In this document: one piece after another, positions 34,707-44,178 of the stretch
How the letters are laid out: each line of letters begins with the position of its first letter
How positions within the stretch are numbered: position 1 is the stretch's first letter
Source of the DNA: an uncultured Pelagibacteraceae bacterium
Lineage (GTDB): Bacteria; Pseudomonadota; Alphaproteobacteria; Pelagibacterales; Pelagibacteraceae
DNA length: 64,000 bases
Direction of reading: 5' to 3'
NCBI GenBank assembly: GCA_902587145.1
Contig: CACIKD010000002.1
Span: 62,001-126,000 of the forward strand
Notes under the pieces: model-generated
Seen by the model: the letters and a program-made list of their open reading frames with translations, nothing else
What the model was told of the DNA's origin: nothing
The model's database searches: none
Position numbers and translations under genes: made by a program

Positions 34707-35801
34707 TTACTTTAATGTCGCTGCGTGAGCCATTCCTAGCTTGGCATTTGACATTTGTGCACCACTCCAGAATGGAACAGCAATATCAGCAAATTCTTTC
34801 ATTGATTTGTAAACTTTAGCAAAAAATTTATTTTCTGCTGCGTTTTTGTTCAATGTTTTCTTTGCTGCTGCCATATATTCTTTAAAGTAGTCTGTAGGAG
34901 TGTCCTCTAAAATTACTCCGTGCTTAGTAGTTAATTCTCTTAAAGCTTTTCCATTTTCATAGATTCTGTAGCTTAAAGATTTAGCTAATGAAGCGTTTGC
35001 AGCTACTTCAAGAGATTTTTTCTCATGAGCAGTCATTTTATTGTAAGTTTTTCCAGTAATATAAAAGTCAGCATTTACTACTACTTGGTGTAAGCCTTGT
35101 AGATAGTAGTGTTTTAATACTTTTTGGAAACCAAATGTTAAATCTGGTTTAGGGCAACACCACTCTGCTGCATCGATAGTACCTGCTTGTAATGCTGGTA
35201 GAATATCTCCACCACCCATAGCTACAGATGCAATACCGATATCTTTATATGTTTGACCAGGTATTCCTGGAGGAGTTCTGAATTTATATTTTCTAAAGTC
35301 AGCCATATCTTTAATTGGTTTTGGAAACCAACCTAAAGCTTCTGGTCCAACTGGTTGAAGCATAAATCCTTTTATGTCTCTTCCCATTTCTTTCCATAAT
35401 TGGTCGTACAACTCTTTTCCACCACCGTACTGAAACCATGATAAAAATGCTAAATTGTCTATACCTACTCCACCACCTGCTACTGGCGAACCAAATAACA
35501 TAGCTGCTGGATGATCACCTGACCAATAGTGTGTCCAAGCGAAACCACAATCGATTAATCCTTTATCAACTGCATCTAAAGTTTCTTTTACTCCTACAAC
35601 AGCTCCTGCTGGTAAAATTTCAAATTTTAATGAACCATCAGTTAATTCTGTTACAGTGTCAGTAAAGTCCTTTAACATTTTCACTTCATCAGCTTTAGTG
35701 TTAAGAACGGTCTGACATTTTAATGTCTTAGCGTTTGCTGAAGTTATAGAAAAACCTATAAATACAGCTAAACCTAAAACAATTGATAATAGTCTTCTCA
35801 T
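34707..35801 (-). CDS. TRAP transporter substrate-binding protein (DctP type)
   Basis: A 364-residue periplasmic binding protein with signal peptide MRRLLSIVLGLAVFIGFSIT...ANA. GLIDCGFAWTHYWSGDHPAAM, FRTPPGIPGQTYKDIGIASV, GGGDILPALQAGTIDAAEWC and YYLQGLHQVVVNADFYI identify the family used for keto acids and sulfonates. The Arg in the FRTPPG segment normally binds the substrate acid group. It heads the operon dctP-dctQ-dctM-hpsN-alcohol dehydrogenase. DHPS is the expected ligand by context. Confidence 0.88.
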   Translation of the reverse strand: MRRLLSIVLGLAVFIGFSITSANAKTLKCQTVLNTKADEVKMLKDFTDTVTELTDGSLKFEILPAGAVVGVKETLDAVDKGLIDCGFAWTHYWSGDHPAAMLFGSPVAGGGVGIDNLAFLSWFQYGGGKELYDQLWKEMGRDIKGFMLQPVGPEALGWFPKPIKDMADFRKYKFRTPPGIPGQTYKDIGIASVAMGGGDILPALQAGTIDAAEWCCPKPDLTFGFQKVLKHYYLQGLHQVVVNADFYITGKTYNKMTAHEKKSLEVAANASLAKSLSYRIYENGKALRELTTKHGVILEDTPTDYFKEYMAAAKKTLNKNAAENKFFAKVYKSMKEFADIAVPFWSGAQMSNAKLGMAHAATLK

Positions 35802-35834
35802 TTATCCCCCGTTAGGTTTGTTTATTTTTTCGGT

Positions 35835-35878
35835 AGTATGTTGGATTGAATTGACAGAGTCAAACACTAGTCTTTAAA
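35835..35878. promoter_or_regulatory. Overlapping divergent promoters with palindrome
   Basis: Between the TRAP/hpsN operon and the GMC gene, the minus strand shows TTGACT, a 17-base spacer and CATACT (35863 down to 35835). The plus strand shows TTGACA (35851-35856), a 16-base spacer and TTTAAA. The two -35 boxes share the perfect palindrome TTGACAGAGTCAA (35851-35863), which could also be an operator. Confidence 0.45.
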
Positions 35879-35938
35879 CCTAAGGTTGTAATAGACTTAT
35901 TGGTAATATTAAAGTTTCTAATTTATAAGATAAATATC

Positions 35939-37558
35939 ATGAACGAATTCGATTATATCATTATAGGTGCAGGGTCAGCAGGATGTGTTTTAGCAAACAG
36001 GCTTACTAGTAAGGAAGGGAATAAAGTTTTGCTGCTTGAGGCTGGAGGTAAAGATAATTATCCATGGATACACATTCCAGTTGGATATTACAAAACAATG
36101 CATAACCCTAAAGTTGACTGGTGTTTCCATACAGAAAAAGATAAAAGCATGAATAATAGATCAATTAGGTACCCAAGAGGTAAAACTTTAGGCGGAAGTT
36201 CTTCTATTAATGGTCTCCTTTGGATAAGAGGTCAAAGTAATGACTATGATAATTGGAGACAAATGGGAAATAGCGGATGGGGATGGAATGATGTTCTACC
36301 TTATTTTTTAAAATCTGAAAATAATGAATTAGGTAAAAATGAATTTCATAACGATAGTGGACCAATTATGGTTTCTAATAAGAAAATTAATCTAAAAATG
36401 TTAGATGAGTTTCAAAATGCAGCTGAAGAATGTGGAATTCCAAAAACCAATGATTTTAATACTGGAGATAATACTGGGATAGGTTTTTTTCAATTTACTA
36501 CAAATCATAACAAGTCTTTACTAAAATTAAGATGTAGTGCTGCAAAAGGATATTTAAATCCAGTAAAAAAAAGAAAAAATTTAAAAATTATAACTAGCGC
36601 GCATGTTCAAAAAATTAATTTTGAAGGGAAAAAAGCAGAAAGTGTAAGTTTTTATCAAGGTAATGAAGTTGTTACAGTAAAAGCTCGAAGAGAGATTATA
36701 TTATCAGCAGGTTCAATAGGATCACCTCATATACTTCAGGTTTCTGGTGTCGGAGACTCAAATCAACTTAGAAAAAACGGCATACAAACTGTTCACGAAT
36801 TGAAAGGTGTTGGTAAAAATTTACAAGATCACTTAATGTTTAGACCAGTCTATAAGGTAAAAAATTTGAAATCGTTAAATGGTAAAATAAATAGTTTATT
36901 TGGTAATTTTTTGATTGGCTTAGAATATCTATTTAAACAAAGTGGACCTATGACAATGGGAGCAAGTCAAGTTTGTGGATTTGCTAAAAGTGACCCATCA
37001 AAAGAGACACCTAATTTACAATTTCATGTTCAACCAATTAGCACAGATATTTTAGGAGCATCAAAACTTCATGACTTTGATGGTATCACTCCAACTGTTG
37101 CAAATATTAGGCCTTCAAGCAGGGGAGAAATTTCAATAGTAAGTAATGACAGTAGAGTTAATCCCAAGATTAAAATGAATTACTTGTCTACACAAGATGA
37201 TCGAATAGTTGCGGCTCAAGGATTAAAACTTGTAAGAAAAATTATGTTAGAGAGTGAAACTTTTAAAAAATATGAGCCAGAAGAGTATAGACCTGGTGTT
37301 CATATTACTGATGATGAAGAATTAGTAAAAGCTGGTAGCGAATTTACCCAAACTATTTTTCATCCCGTGGGTACGTGTAAAATGGGTAAAGATGATAATG
37401 CAGTTGTTAATGATAAATTATATATGCATGGACTTAAGAATTTAAGAGTGATAGATGCTTCAATAATGCCAAATATTACTTCAGGAAATACTAATGCTCC
37501 GACAATAATGATTGCAGAAAAAGGTGCAGAATTTATTTTAAATAATCAAACTCAATGA
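35939..37558 (+). CDS. GMC-family FAD alcohol dehydrogenase (isethionate dehydrogenase candidate)
   Basis: A protein of 539 residues from ATG 35939 (MNEFDYIIIGAGSAGC), the usual GMC start just before the FAD-binding GAGSAGCVLANRL; an upstream in-frame ATG would add 13 unlikely residues. GKTLGGSSSINGLLWIRG and SAGSIGSPHILQVSGVG are GMC signatures, and HPVGTCKMG near the end carries the catalytic His. Family members include choline dehydrogenase and, as I recall, the cytochrome-linked isethionate dehydrogenase IseJ. With xsc downstream, an isethionate to sulfoacetaldehyde role is attractive but inferred. Confidence 0.85.
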   Translation: MNEFDYIIIGAGSAGCVLANRLTSKEGNKVLLLEAGGKDNYPWIHIPVGYYKTMHNPKVDWCFHTEKDKSMNNRSIRYPRGKTLGGSSSINGLLWIRGQSNDYDNWRQMGNSGWGWNDVLPYFLKSENNELGKNEFHNDSGPIMVSNKKINLKMLDEFQNAAEECGIPKTNDFNTGDNTGIGFFQFTTNHNKSLLKLRCSAAKGYLNPVKKRKNLKIITSAHVQKINFEGKKAESVSFYQGNEVVTVKARREIILSAGSIGSPHILQVSGVGDSNQLRKNGIQTVHELKGVGKNLQDHLMFRPVYKVKNLKSLNGKINSLFGNFLIGLEYLFKQSGPMTMGASQVCGFAKSDPSKETPNLQFHVQPISTDILGASKLHDFDGITPTVANIRPSSRGEISIVSNDSRVNPKIKMNYLSTQDDRIVAAQGLKLVRKIMLESETFKKYEPEEYRPGVHITDDEELVKAGSEFTQTIFHPVGTCKMGKDDNAVVNDKLYMHGLKNLRVIDASIMPNITSGNTNAPTIMIAEKGAEFILNNQTQ

Positions 37559-38127
37559 CAGAAGAATTAATAATTTTAATACAGATAATATTTATCGATC
37601 TAGTCTTAGCTGGAGATAATGCAATTATTATTGGTATGGTTGCGTCAAAGTTTGATCCTGACAAAAGAAAAAAAATAATTTTTTGGGGAATTAGCGCTGC
37701 CGTTATCTTAAGAATATTATTCACATTAATTACAACTTATTTATTAATGATCACCGGCCTTAGATTGATCGGGGGTATTTTACTTCTTTATATTTGTTAC
37801 AAATTGTATGTCGACGTAATTAAAGGCCAAATTGAAAAGAAAGATATTAAAGTTGATAACAGTTCATTTAGTAAAGCGATTTTTACAATTATTATGGCTG
37901 ACGTTACAATGAGTCTTGATAATGTATTGAGTGTTGCAGGAGCAGCTAAAGGTCATTTTATGTTGTTAATATTTGGCTTAGCTTTATCTATTGCGTTAAT
38001 GGCTTTCGCAGCTAATTTGATAGCTAGATGGATTGAAAAATATAAATGGATTGGATGGTTGGGTTTATTGGCTATACTATTCGTAGCAGTAGATTTAATA
38101 TACACTGATTTAAAATTGATTTTATAA
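37555..38127 (+). CDS. TerC/YjbE-family integral membrane protein
   Basis: A 190-residue protein with about six or seven helices. IIFIDLVLAGDNAIIIGM and IIMADVTMSLDNVLSVAG are the two half-repeat motifs with conserved acidic Asp-Asn pairs, as in TerC and YjbE proteins linked to manganese export and metal homeostasis. It overlaps the GMC gene by four bases and is 2 bases from the SDR gene, so it is within a sulfonate-region operon. Whether it moves a metal or a sulfur anion here is unknown. Confidence 0.85.
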   Translation: MTEELIILIQIIFIDLVLAGDNAIIIGMVASKFDPDKRKKIIFWGISAAVILRILFTLITTYLLMITGLRLIGGILLLYICYKLYVDVIKGQIEKKDIKVDNSSFSKAIFTIIMADVTMSLDNVLSVAGAAKGHFMLLIFGLALSIALMAFAANLIARWIEKYKWIGWLGLLAILFVAVDLIYTDLKLIL

Positions 38128-38129
38128 AT

Positions 38130-38897
38130 ATGTATCTAAAAAAATATAATTTAAAGGGAAAATATTCATTAGTAACTGGAGCAGGTAAAGGTCTAGGAAG
38201 AGCTTGTGCTATAGCTTTGGCTGAAGCGGGTTCAAATTTGATTTTAATTAGTAGAACACAAAAAGACTTAGACTCGGTATCGAAAATAGCCAAAAAATAC
38301 AAAGTAAAAAGTAAAACCTATGTTTGTGATTTAACAAATTACATTAAGCTTAAAAAAATAATTGAAGAACAAAAAAAAATTGATGTTTTAATAAATAACG
38401 CAGGAACAAATATTCCTGAACATTTTCTAAAAATTCGTAAACAAGATATGGAAAAGGTAGTAAAAATAAACACAATTGCAGCATTCAATGTTGCAAACCT
38501 AGTTGCATTGAAAATGGTGGAGACAAAAAACAGAAAAAAAATTGGTGGAGCGATAGTTAATATGTCTTCTCAGATGGGTCATGTTGGAGGTCCCATAAGA
38601 AGTGTTTATAATATGACAAAATTTGGAATTGAGGGATTAACAAAAGGGATGGCAATAGATTTAGCTAAATATAATATAAGAGTTAATAGCATTGCTCCTA
38701 CTTTTGTAGTTACTCCGATGACAAAAAAATTCTTTAAAAATAAAAATTTTAGAAAAGAAGTTTTAGGTAATATTCCTTTAGGAAGATACGCAGAATTATC
38801 AGAAATATCTTCTGCGGCAGTTTTTTTAGCTTCAGATGCAGCTTCTATGGTAACTGGAACTTCATTATTGGTAGATGGTGGATGGACAGCAAGATAA
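38130..38897 (+). CDS. Short-chain dehydrogenase/reductase (HpsP/HpsO-like candidate)
   Basis: A 255-residue classical SDR. VTGAGKGLGRACAIAL binds the cofactor, NNAGTN follows, and Ser (NMSSQ), Tyr and Lys (YNMTKFG) form the catalytic triad; the C-terminus ends SLLVDGGW. It resembles gluconate 5-dehydrogenase-like enzymes acting on secondary alcohols. One SDR takes part in DHPS enantiomer interconversion in known pathways, so it could partner the Zn-dehydrogenase at 30414. The substrate is inferred. Confidence 0.8.
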   Translation: MYLKKYNLKGKYSLVTGAGKGLGRACAIALAEAGSNLILISRTQKDLDSVSKIAKKYKVKSKTYVCDLTNYIKLKKIIEEQKKIDVLINNAGTNIPEHFLKIRKQDMEKVVKINTIAAFNVANLVALKMVETKNRKKIGGAIVNMSSQMGHVGGPIRSVYNMTKFGIEGLTKGMAIDLAKYNIRVNSIAPTFVVTPMTKKFFKNKNFRKEVLGNIPLGRYAELSEISSAAVFLASDAASMVTGTSLLVDGGWTAR

Positions 38898-39688
38898 TAA
38901 GATTACTACTCTTCTTTTTTTTACTACCTATAAATTCTTACGCAACTGAATTTCAAGGAAGTTTTAAACAAGGTTCTTTTATCCTAGGAAAAACTAATCA
39001 AAATTCAGAAGTTTATATCGATAAAAAAAAAGTCAGAGTAACAAAAGATGGGTACTTTGCTTTTGGTATAGATAGAGACAGAAAAAATAATGTAATAATT
39101 AAAGTAATAAATAATGGAAAGACAGAGATTATAGAAAAAAAGATATTTAAAAAAAAATATATCATTCAAAGAATTGATGGTTTACCTCCTAAACAAGTTA
39201 CACCCCCCAAAGAAGTTTATGATAGAATTAAAGCAGACAATGTTTTGATTGGTAAAGCTAGATCTGTAAATAGTGATTTAACATTCTTCAAAAATAAGTT
39301 TAAAGCTCCACTAAAAAATTCAATTGTTACCGGAGTTTATGGAAGTCAAAGAATACTTAATGGCAAACCTAGAAGACCTCATTACGGATTGGATTTTGCC
39401 TCACCAGAGGGTACCCCAATTAAAGCTATGTTAGACGGTGTAGTTACTCTTGCAGAAGATGATCTATATTTTACTGGAGGTACAATTATCTTTGATCACG
39501 GACATGGGGTCAGTACATTATATATGCACTTAAAAGATGTAGATGTAAAAATTGGGCAAAAAGTAAAGCAAGGTGAAAAAATTGGAACAGTTGGAAAAAC
39601 AGGAAGATCAACCGGGCCACATTTAGATATAAGATTAAATTGGTTTAATGTAAAACTAGATCCAGCTAGTGTTTTAAAATTAAATTAA
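38882..39688 (+). CDS. M23 (LytM) family peptidase
   Basis: A 268-residue exported protein with signal peptide MDSKIIRLLLFFFLLPINSYA. The C-terminal LytM domain keeps the zinc ligands: His and Asp in RPHYGLDFA, and the His of GPHLDIRLNW, with STLYMHL supplying the catalytic His. The N-terminal 130 residues form a beta-rich spacer. It probably cuts peptidoglycan cross-links in the periplasm. The gene overlaps the SDR gene by 16 bases and is convergent with xsc, so its place in this cluster seems incidental. Confidence 0.88.
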   Translation: MDSKIIRLLLFFFLLPINSYATEFQGSFKQGSFILGKTNQNSEVYIDKKKVRVTKDGYFAFGIDRDRKNNVIIKVINNGKTEIIEKKIFKKKYIIQRIDGLPPKQVTPPKEVYDRIKADNVLIGKARSVNSDLTFFKNKFKAPLKNSIVTGVYGSQRILNGKPRRPHYGLDFASPEGTPIKAMLDGVVTLAEDDLYFTGGTIIFDHGHGVSTLYMHLKDVDVKIGQKVKQGEKIGTVGKTGRSTGPHLDIRLNWFNVKLDPASVLKLN

Positions 39689-41466
39689 TTAAGATTTTTT
39701 TGAGGTTTCATATCAGATTTTTTAATACCAGCTACCTTCACAGGTTTTTTCATAGCATCTCTTCTGAACGGCTCACCTAATTCTTGATTTAGTATAATTT
39801 CTATAAAAGTAGTTATCCCTTTTTTTTGATCCTCACACGATTGTTTAATTGCTTTAGTAGTTTCTTCCATTGACTTAACTGTTACACCTTTTAAACCACA
39901 TGCATCGGCAACTTTGGCAAAGCTTAACTCTGGATCAAGCTCCGTGCCTATAAAGTTATTGTTAAACCATAATGTCGTATTTCTTTTTTCTGCTCCCCAT
40001 TGATAATTTCTAAAAATTACCATTGTTATTGCTGGCCACTCTTCTCGCGCACAAGAGCTCATTTCGTTCATGCTGATACCAAAAGCTCCGTCCCCAGCAA
40101 ATCCAATTACCGGTACATCTGGGCAGCCAATTTTTGCTCCAAGTATAGATGGAAACCCATAACCACAAGGACCAAACAAACCTGGTGCTAAATATTTTCT
40201 TCCCTTTTCAAATGTTGGATAAGCATTTCCAATAGCACAATTGTTTCCAATGTCACTTGAAATTATTACATCTTCTGGCATACCTGCTTGTATTGCTCTC
40301 CAAGCTTGACGAGGTGACATTCTATCTTTATCTCTTGATCTAGCCTCTTTATTCCACACAGTTCCTGGATCGTCTTCTTCATGATCTAAGCTTGATAACT
40401 TTTGAAGCCAAGCAGACTTAGTTTGATGTATTAAATCTTTTCGTTTTTGCCTATCAGTATCACCTGCTTTTTTAGAAAGTTTATTTAGTAGTTGTTGTGC
40501 TACTAATTTAGCGTCACCACAAATACCAACTGTTACTTTTTTGGTTAAACCAATTCTATCTGAATTCATGTCTACTTGAATTATTTTTGCATTTTTTGGC
40601 CAGTAATCAATTCCATATCCAGGCAAAGTAGAAAATGGATTTAATCTTGTGCCCAAAGCTAAAACTACATCTGCTTTAGATATTAATTCCATTGCTGCTT
40701 TCGATCCATTGTATCCCAAAGGTCCGACGGCTAAAGGATGGCTTCCTGGAAAACTATCATTATGTTGATAGCCTGAACAAACGGGAGAGTCTAATTTTTC
40801 AGCTAATTTTTTACAATCTTCTATAGCTCCACCTATTACGACTCCAGCTCCAGATAAAATTACTGGAAACTTAGCGTCAGATAATAATTGTGCAGCTTTA
40901 TCAATTGCTTCTGCTCCACCCGCCTGCCTCTCTAATCTAACGATTGGTGGTAATTCTATATCAATGACTTGAGTCCAATAATCTCTTGGAACATTAATTT
41001 GTGCAGGGGCAGATCCTCTTATCGCTTTTTCTATTACTCTATTTAAAACCTCTGCAATTCTTGAAGGATCTCTAACTTCTTCCTGATAACAAACCATGTC
41101 TTTAAATAAATTCATCTGTTCTACTTCTTGAAAACCACCTTGTCCCATAGTTTTGTTGGCTGCTTGAGGTGTTACCAAAAGTAATGGTGTATGATTCCAG
41201 TATGCAGTTTTGATTGGAGTTACTAATCCAGTAATTCCTGGTCCATTTTGAGCAACAACCATTGACATTTTTCCAGTAGCTCGAGTGTACCCATCAGCTA
41301 TTAGACCACCATTAGTTTCATGAGCGACGTCCCAGAAAGTTATTCCAGCATCTGGAAAGATATGAGAAATAGGCATAAATGCTGAACCTATAATTCCAAA
41401 CGCGTGTTCAATACCGTGCATCTGTAAAACTTTTACAAAAGCTTCTTCTGTGGTCATTTTAGCCAT
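39685..41466 (-). CDS. xsc: Sulfoacetaldehyde acetyltransferase
   Basis: A 593-residue thiamine-diphosphate enzyme. TTEEAFVKVLQMHGIEHAFG, AQNGPGITGLVTPIKTAYWN, ANKTMGQGGFQEVEQMNLFK, INVPRDYWTQVIDIELP and IGFAGDGAFGISMNEM match Xsc of marine alphaproteobacteria almost word for word. It converts sulfoacetaldehyde and phosphate to acetyl phosphate and sulfite, the key carbon-sulfur cleavage for taurine and isethionate. Pta at 27274 can take acetyl phosphate; AprBA or TauE can deal with sulfite. It is divergent from suyA across 74 bases. Confidence 0.93.
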   Translation of the reverse strand: MAKMTTEEAFVKVLQMHGIEHAFGIIGSAFMPISHIFPDAGITFWDVAHETNGGLIADGYTRATGKMSMVVAQNGPGITGLVTPIKTAYWNHTPLLLVTPQAANKTMGQGGFQEVEQMNLFKDMVCYQEEVRDPSRIAEVLNRVIEKAIRGSAPAQINVPRDYWTQVIDIELPPIVRLERQAGGAEAIDKAAQLLSDAKFPVILSGAGVVIGGAIEDCKKLAEKLDSPVCSGYQHNDSFPGSHPLAVGPLGYNGSKAAMELISKADVVLALGTRLNPFSTLPGYGIDYWPKNAKIIQVDMNSDRIGLTKKVTVGICGDAKLVAQQLLNKLSKKAGDTDRQKRKDLIHQTKSAWLQKLSSLDHEEDDPGTVWNKEARSRDKDRMSPRQAWRAIQAGMPEDVIISSDIGNNCAIGNAYPTFEKGRKYLAPGLFGPCGYGFPSILGAKIGCPDVPVIGFAGDGAFGISMNEMSSCAREEWPAITMVIFRNYQWGAEKRNTTLWFNNNFIGTELDPELSFAKVADACGLKGVTVKSMEETTKAIKQSCEDQKKGITTFIEIILNQELGEPFRRDAMKKPVKVAGIKKSDMKPQKNLN

Positions 41467-41540
41467 AAAAATCCTCTTAAATATATAATTAATCTTTCTT
41501 CCAATATATCAAAATTTAGTCTATATCCATTAAATATTTT

Positions 41541-41828
41541 ATGTCACAGCCTGATTTAATTATACACGATGAAAAAGATAATGTTGGTGTAGTTGTAATT
41601 GAAACCACAAAAAAAGGCCAAGATTGTAGTGCCTGGATCATGGAAAATGATAAAACTGTTAAAGTTAGCTCGATGAATGAAGTTCCTTTAGGTCACAAAA
41701 TTGCTCTACAAGATTTAAAAGAAGGCGATACCATACTTAAATATGGTCACGATATAGGCAAGGTAGTAAAGCCTATAAAAAAAGGTGAACATGTGCATGT
41801 TCATAATGTAAAAACAAAAAAATGGTAA
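41541..41828 (+). CDS. suyA: Sulfolactate sulfo-lyase, small subunit
   Basis: A 95-residue SAF-domain protein of the altronate-dehydratase N-terminal type. [43 protein letters not shown] and [22 protein letters not shown] match SuyA. With SuyB it eliminates sulfite from (R)-sulfolactate, giving pyruvate. It is 4 bases upstream of suyB. Upstream HpsN can provide sulfolactate. Confidence 0.9.
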   Translation: MSQPDLIIHDEKDNVGVVVIETTKKGQDCSAWIMENDKTVKVSSMNEVPLGHKIALQDLKEGDTILKYGHDIGKVVKPIKKGEHVHVHNVKTKKW

Positions 41829-41832
41829 TAAG

Positions 41833-42999
41833 ATGGAAATCCCAAAAAGTTTTTTAGGTTATAAAAGAGAGAATGGTAGAGCAGGAACAAGAAACCATGT
41901 AATTATTCTTCCAGTCGATGATATTTCAAACGCATGTGCTGAAGCTGTGGCTAATAATATTAAAGGCACAATAGCCTTACCTCACTCATATGGCAGATTG
42001 CAGTTTGGAGCAGATTTAGAATTACATTTTAGAACAATGATTGGGACTGGAAAAAATCCAAATGTTGCAGCAGTAATTGTAATAGGAATTGAACCTAAAT
42101 GGACCAAAAGAATTGTAGATGAGATAGCAAAAACAGGAAAGCCTGTTGAAGGGTTTCATATAGAGAGAACCGGAGACATAGGTACAATAATGAAGGCCTC
42201 AAAAAAAGCACAAGAATTTTCTCAATGGGCTTCAGAGAAACAAAGGGAAGAATGTCCTTTAAGTGATTTATGGATTTCAGTTAAATGCGGAGAGTCTGAT
42301 ACAACATCTGGCTTAGCATCAAACCCAACAGTAGGAAATTTGATGGAAAAATTAGAGCCTTTTGGAGTTCATCTATGCTTCGGAGAGACTTCAGAATTAA
42401 CTGGTGCTGAAAAAGTTTGTGCAGCTAGAGGAGCAACTCCAGAAGCTAAAGAAAAATTTATGAAAACTTGGAGCGCTTACAACGATTTTATTTTAAAAGA
42501 GGCAACTAATGATCTTTCTGAAAGTCAACCAACAGCGGGAAATATTGCTGGAGGTTTAACAACTATAGAAGAAAAAGCCTTTGGTAACTTCCAAAAAATA
42601 GGGAATTTAAAATTTATAGATGTATTAGAGCCAGCAGAAGAACCTAAAAAAGGTAAAGGATTATATTTCATGGATACTTCGTCAGCTGCAGCAGAGTGTG
42701 TAACTTTACAAGCTGCAGGAGGATTTAATATACACTTGTTCCCTACAGGACAAGGTAACATTATAGGTAATCCTATTGAGCCGGTAGTAAAATTAACAGC
42801 CAATCCTCTTACAGCAAAACTTATGAAAGAGCACGTAGACTGCGATGTTTCAAAAATTTTATCTAGAGAGATGAATTTATCTCAAGCAGGAGATGAACTC
42901 ATTAAAACTATGTTAAGAGTTGCTAACGGAAGATTAACTTGTGCTGAGGCTTTAGGTCATAGGGAGTTTGTAATGACTAAGCTATACAGAAGCGCATAA
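41833..42999 (+). CDS. suyB: Sulfolactate sulfo-lyase, large subunit
   Basis: A 388-residue UxaA-type C-terminal domain protein. [60 protein letters not shown] and [20 protein letters not shown] fit the large subunit of (R)-sulfolactate sulfo-lyase rather than galactarate or altronate dehydratase, whose small subunit and context differ. The Cys and Glu in KCGESD likely bind the metal. It releases sulfite and pyruvate in the cytoplasm. Confidence 0.9.
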   Translation: MEIPKSFLGYKRENGRAGTRNHVIILPVDDISNACAEAVANNIKGTIALPHSYGRLQFGADLELHFRTMIGTGKNPNVAAVIVIGIEPKWTKRIVDEIAKTGKPVEGFHIERTGDIGTIMKASKKAQEFSQWASEKQREECPLSDLWISVKCGESDTTSGLASNPTVGNLMEKLEPFGVHLCFGETSELTGAEKVCAARGATPEAKEKFMKTWSAYNDFILKEATNDLSESQPTAGNIAGGLTTIEEKAFGNFQKIGNLKFIDVLEPAEEPKKGKGLYFMDTSSAAAECVTLQAAGGFNIHLFPTGQGNIIGNPIEPVVKLTANPLTAKLMKEHVDCDVSKILSREMNLSQAGDELIKTMLRVANGRLTCAEALGHREFVMTKLYRSA

Positions 43000-43011
43000 C
43001 AATAAAGTATT

Positions 43012-44142
43012 TTATTTTTCTGGAAATTTAACTTCGTCTTCTTTTTTAACTTCTTTTTTTCTAAAGTCACTAAGCATTTTTCTAATTATTGGACTTAGAA
43101 CTTTTCTCATAAATGCAATTAGTGCCCCAAGAGCTACGGCTAATAAAATAGCAAGTGTTCCGTATAAGAAAGGCGCTTCACTCGCAAAGTTTACAGTAAA
43201 TTCTGCTAAAGCGTTTAAATCTGTTTTAATAATTTTTTCTCCATTAAAATTGGATTTGTCTCTAAAGAAAGAGTCGTAACCAATAGCGATAGCTACCGAA
43301 ATCAGAAGCATTGCAAATAAAGATTTTAACTCTGTACTATCTAAAAACTGACCAAGCTTTTGACCAAGTTGAACACCAACTATAGAACCAAGTATGAGTG
43401 GAATAACTAAAAATAAGTCAATAGATCCATAATTGAATGCGTGTAGTATTGTTACTATTGCACTTATAAAAATGGTAACAAATAATGAAGTTCCTGGTAT
43501 CAATTTAATTGGCATTCCAACAATATAAATCATAGCTGGCACCATTAAGAATGCGCCACCAATACCCATCATTGCTGCTACAAAACCGACTACTAAGCCT
43601 AATAAAATTGGAGTTAAAGCGCTTTCATATAATTTTGATTTAGGAAATCTCATTCTTATTGGCAATCCTTGAAGCCAATTATGTTCATGAAGTTTTTGTT
43701 TAATTGAAGTTTTTTTTCTTTGTAGAACTTTTTCTCTATAAGTTTGAATTAACATTAATGTTCCAACCATTGCAAGCAGATACATATATAATAAGGAAAT
43801 TATTATACTTATTTTTCCTATATCAGAAAAAAATGTAAATGTTGTTATTCCTAGTATTGTTCCTGCTACACCGCCAGAAACAATCATTAAGCCCATTTTA
43901 TAATCTAAAGTATTTTTATACCAATGTGTTAGAGATCCGGAGACCGATGTTGCTAATATATTATTAACTTCGTTCGGCACAGCATAAACAGGGGGTATTC
44001 CCATAAATATTAAAAATGGCGTCATTAAAAAACCTCCACCTACACCAAACAAACCTGACAATACACCTACAGCTAAACTTAAGAATAATAATAAAAAGAT
44101 ATCTATATTGACCTGTGCAATTGGAAGATAAATTTCCAGCAT
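43012..44142 (-). CDS. TSUP-family anion exporter (TauE/SafE type)
   Basis: A 376-residue membrane protein with about nine helices in two repeats, each marked by a glycine-rich entry: VGVLSGLFGVGGGFLMTP and VGFVAAMMGIGGAFLMVPA. This family exports sulfite, sulfoacetate and related anions. As the last gene of the apr operon and a neighbour of suyB, sulfite export is a well-motivated role. It ends with a charged cytoplasmic tail. I leave the symbol empty because TauE and other subtypes are hard to separate by eye. Confidence 0.85.
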   Translation of the reverse strand: MLEIYLPIAQVNIDIFLLLFLSLAVGVLSGLFGVGGGFLMTPFLIFMGIPPVYAVPNEVNNILATSVSGSLTHWYKNTLDYKMGLMIVSGGVAGTILGITTFTFFSDIGKISIIISLLYMYLLAMVGTLMLIQTYREKVLQRKKTSIKQKLHEHNWLQGLPIRMRFPKSKLYESALTPILLGLVVGFVAAMMGIGGAFLMVPAMIYIVGMPIKLIPGTSLFVTIFISAIVTILHAFNYGSIDLFLVIPLILGSIVGVQLGQKLGQFLDSTELKSLFAMLLISVAIAIGYDSFFRDKSNFNGEKIIKTDLNALAEFTVNFASEAPFLYGTLAILLAVALGALIAFMRKVLSPIIRKMLSDFRKKEVKKEDEVKFPEK

Positions 44143-44178
44143 AAGTCTAAGTATGCTTGAAAATTGACCTTGTCAATA

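Noticed and set aside
35812..35883. TTAGGTTT...AAACCTAA inverted repeat in the divergent intergenic region
   Set aside because: The eight-base arms are 56 bases apart and AT-rich; this can arise by chance.
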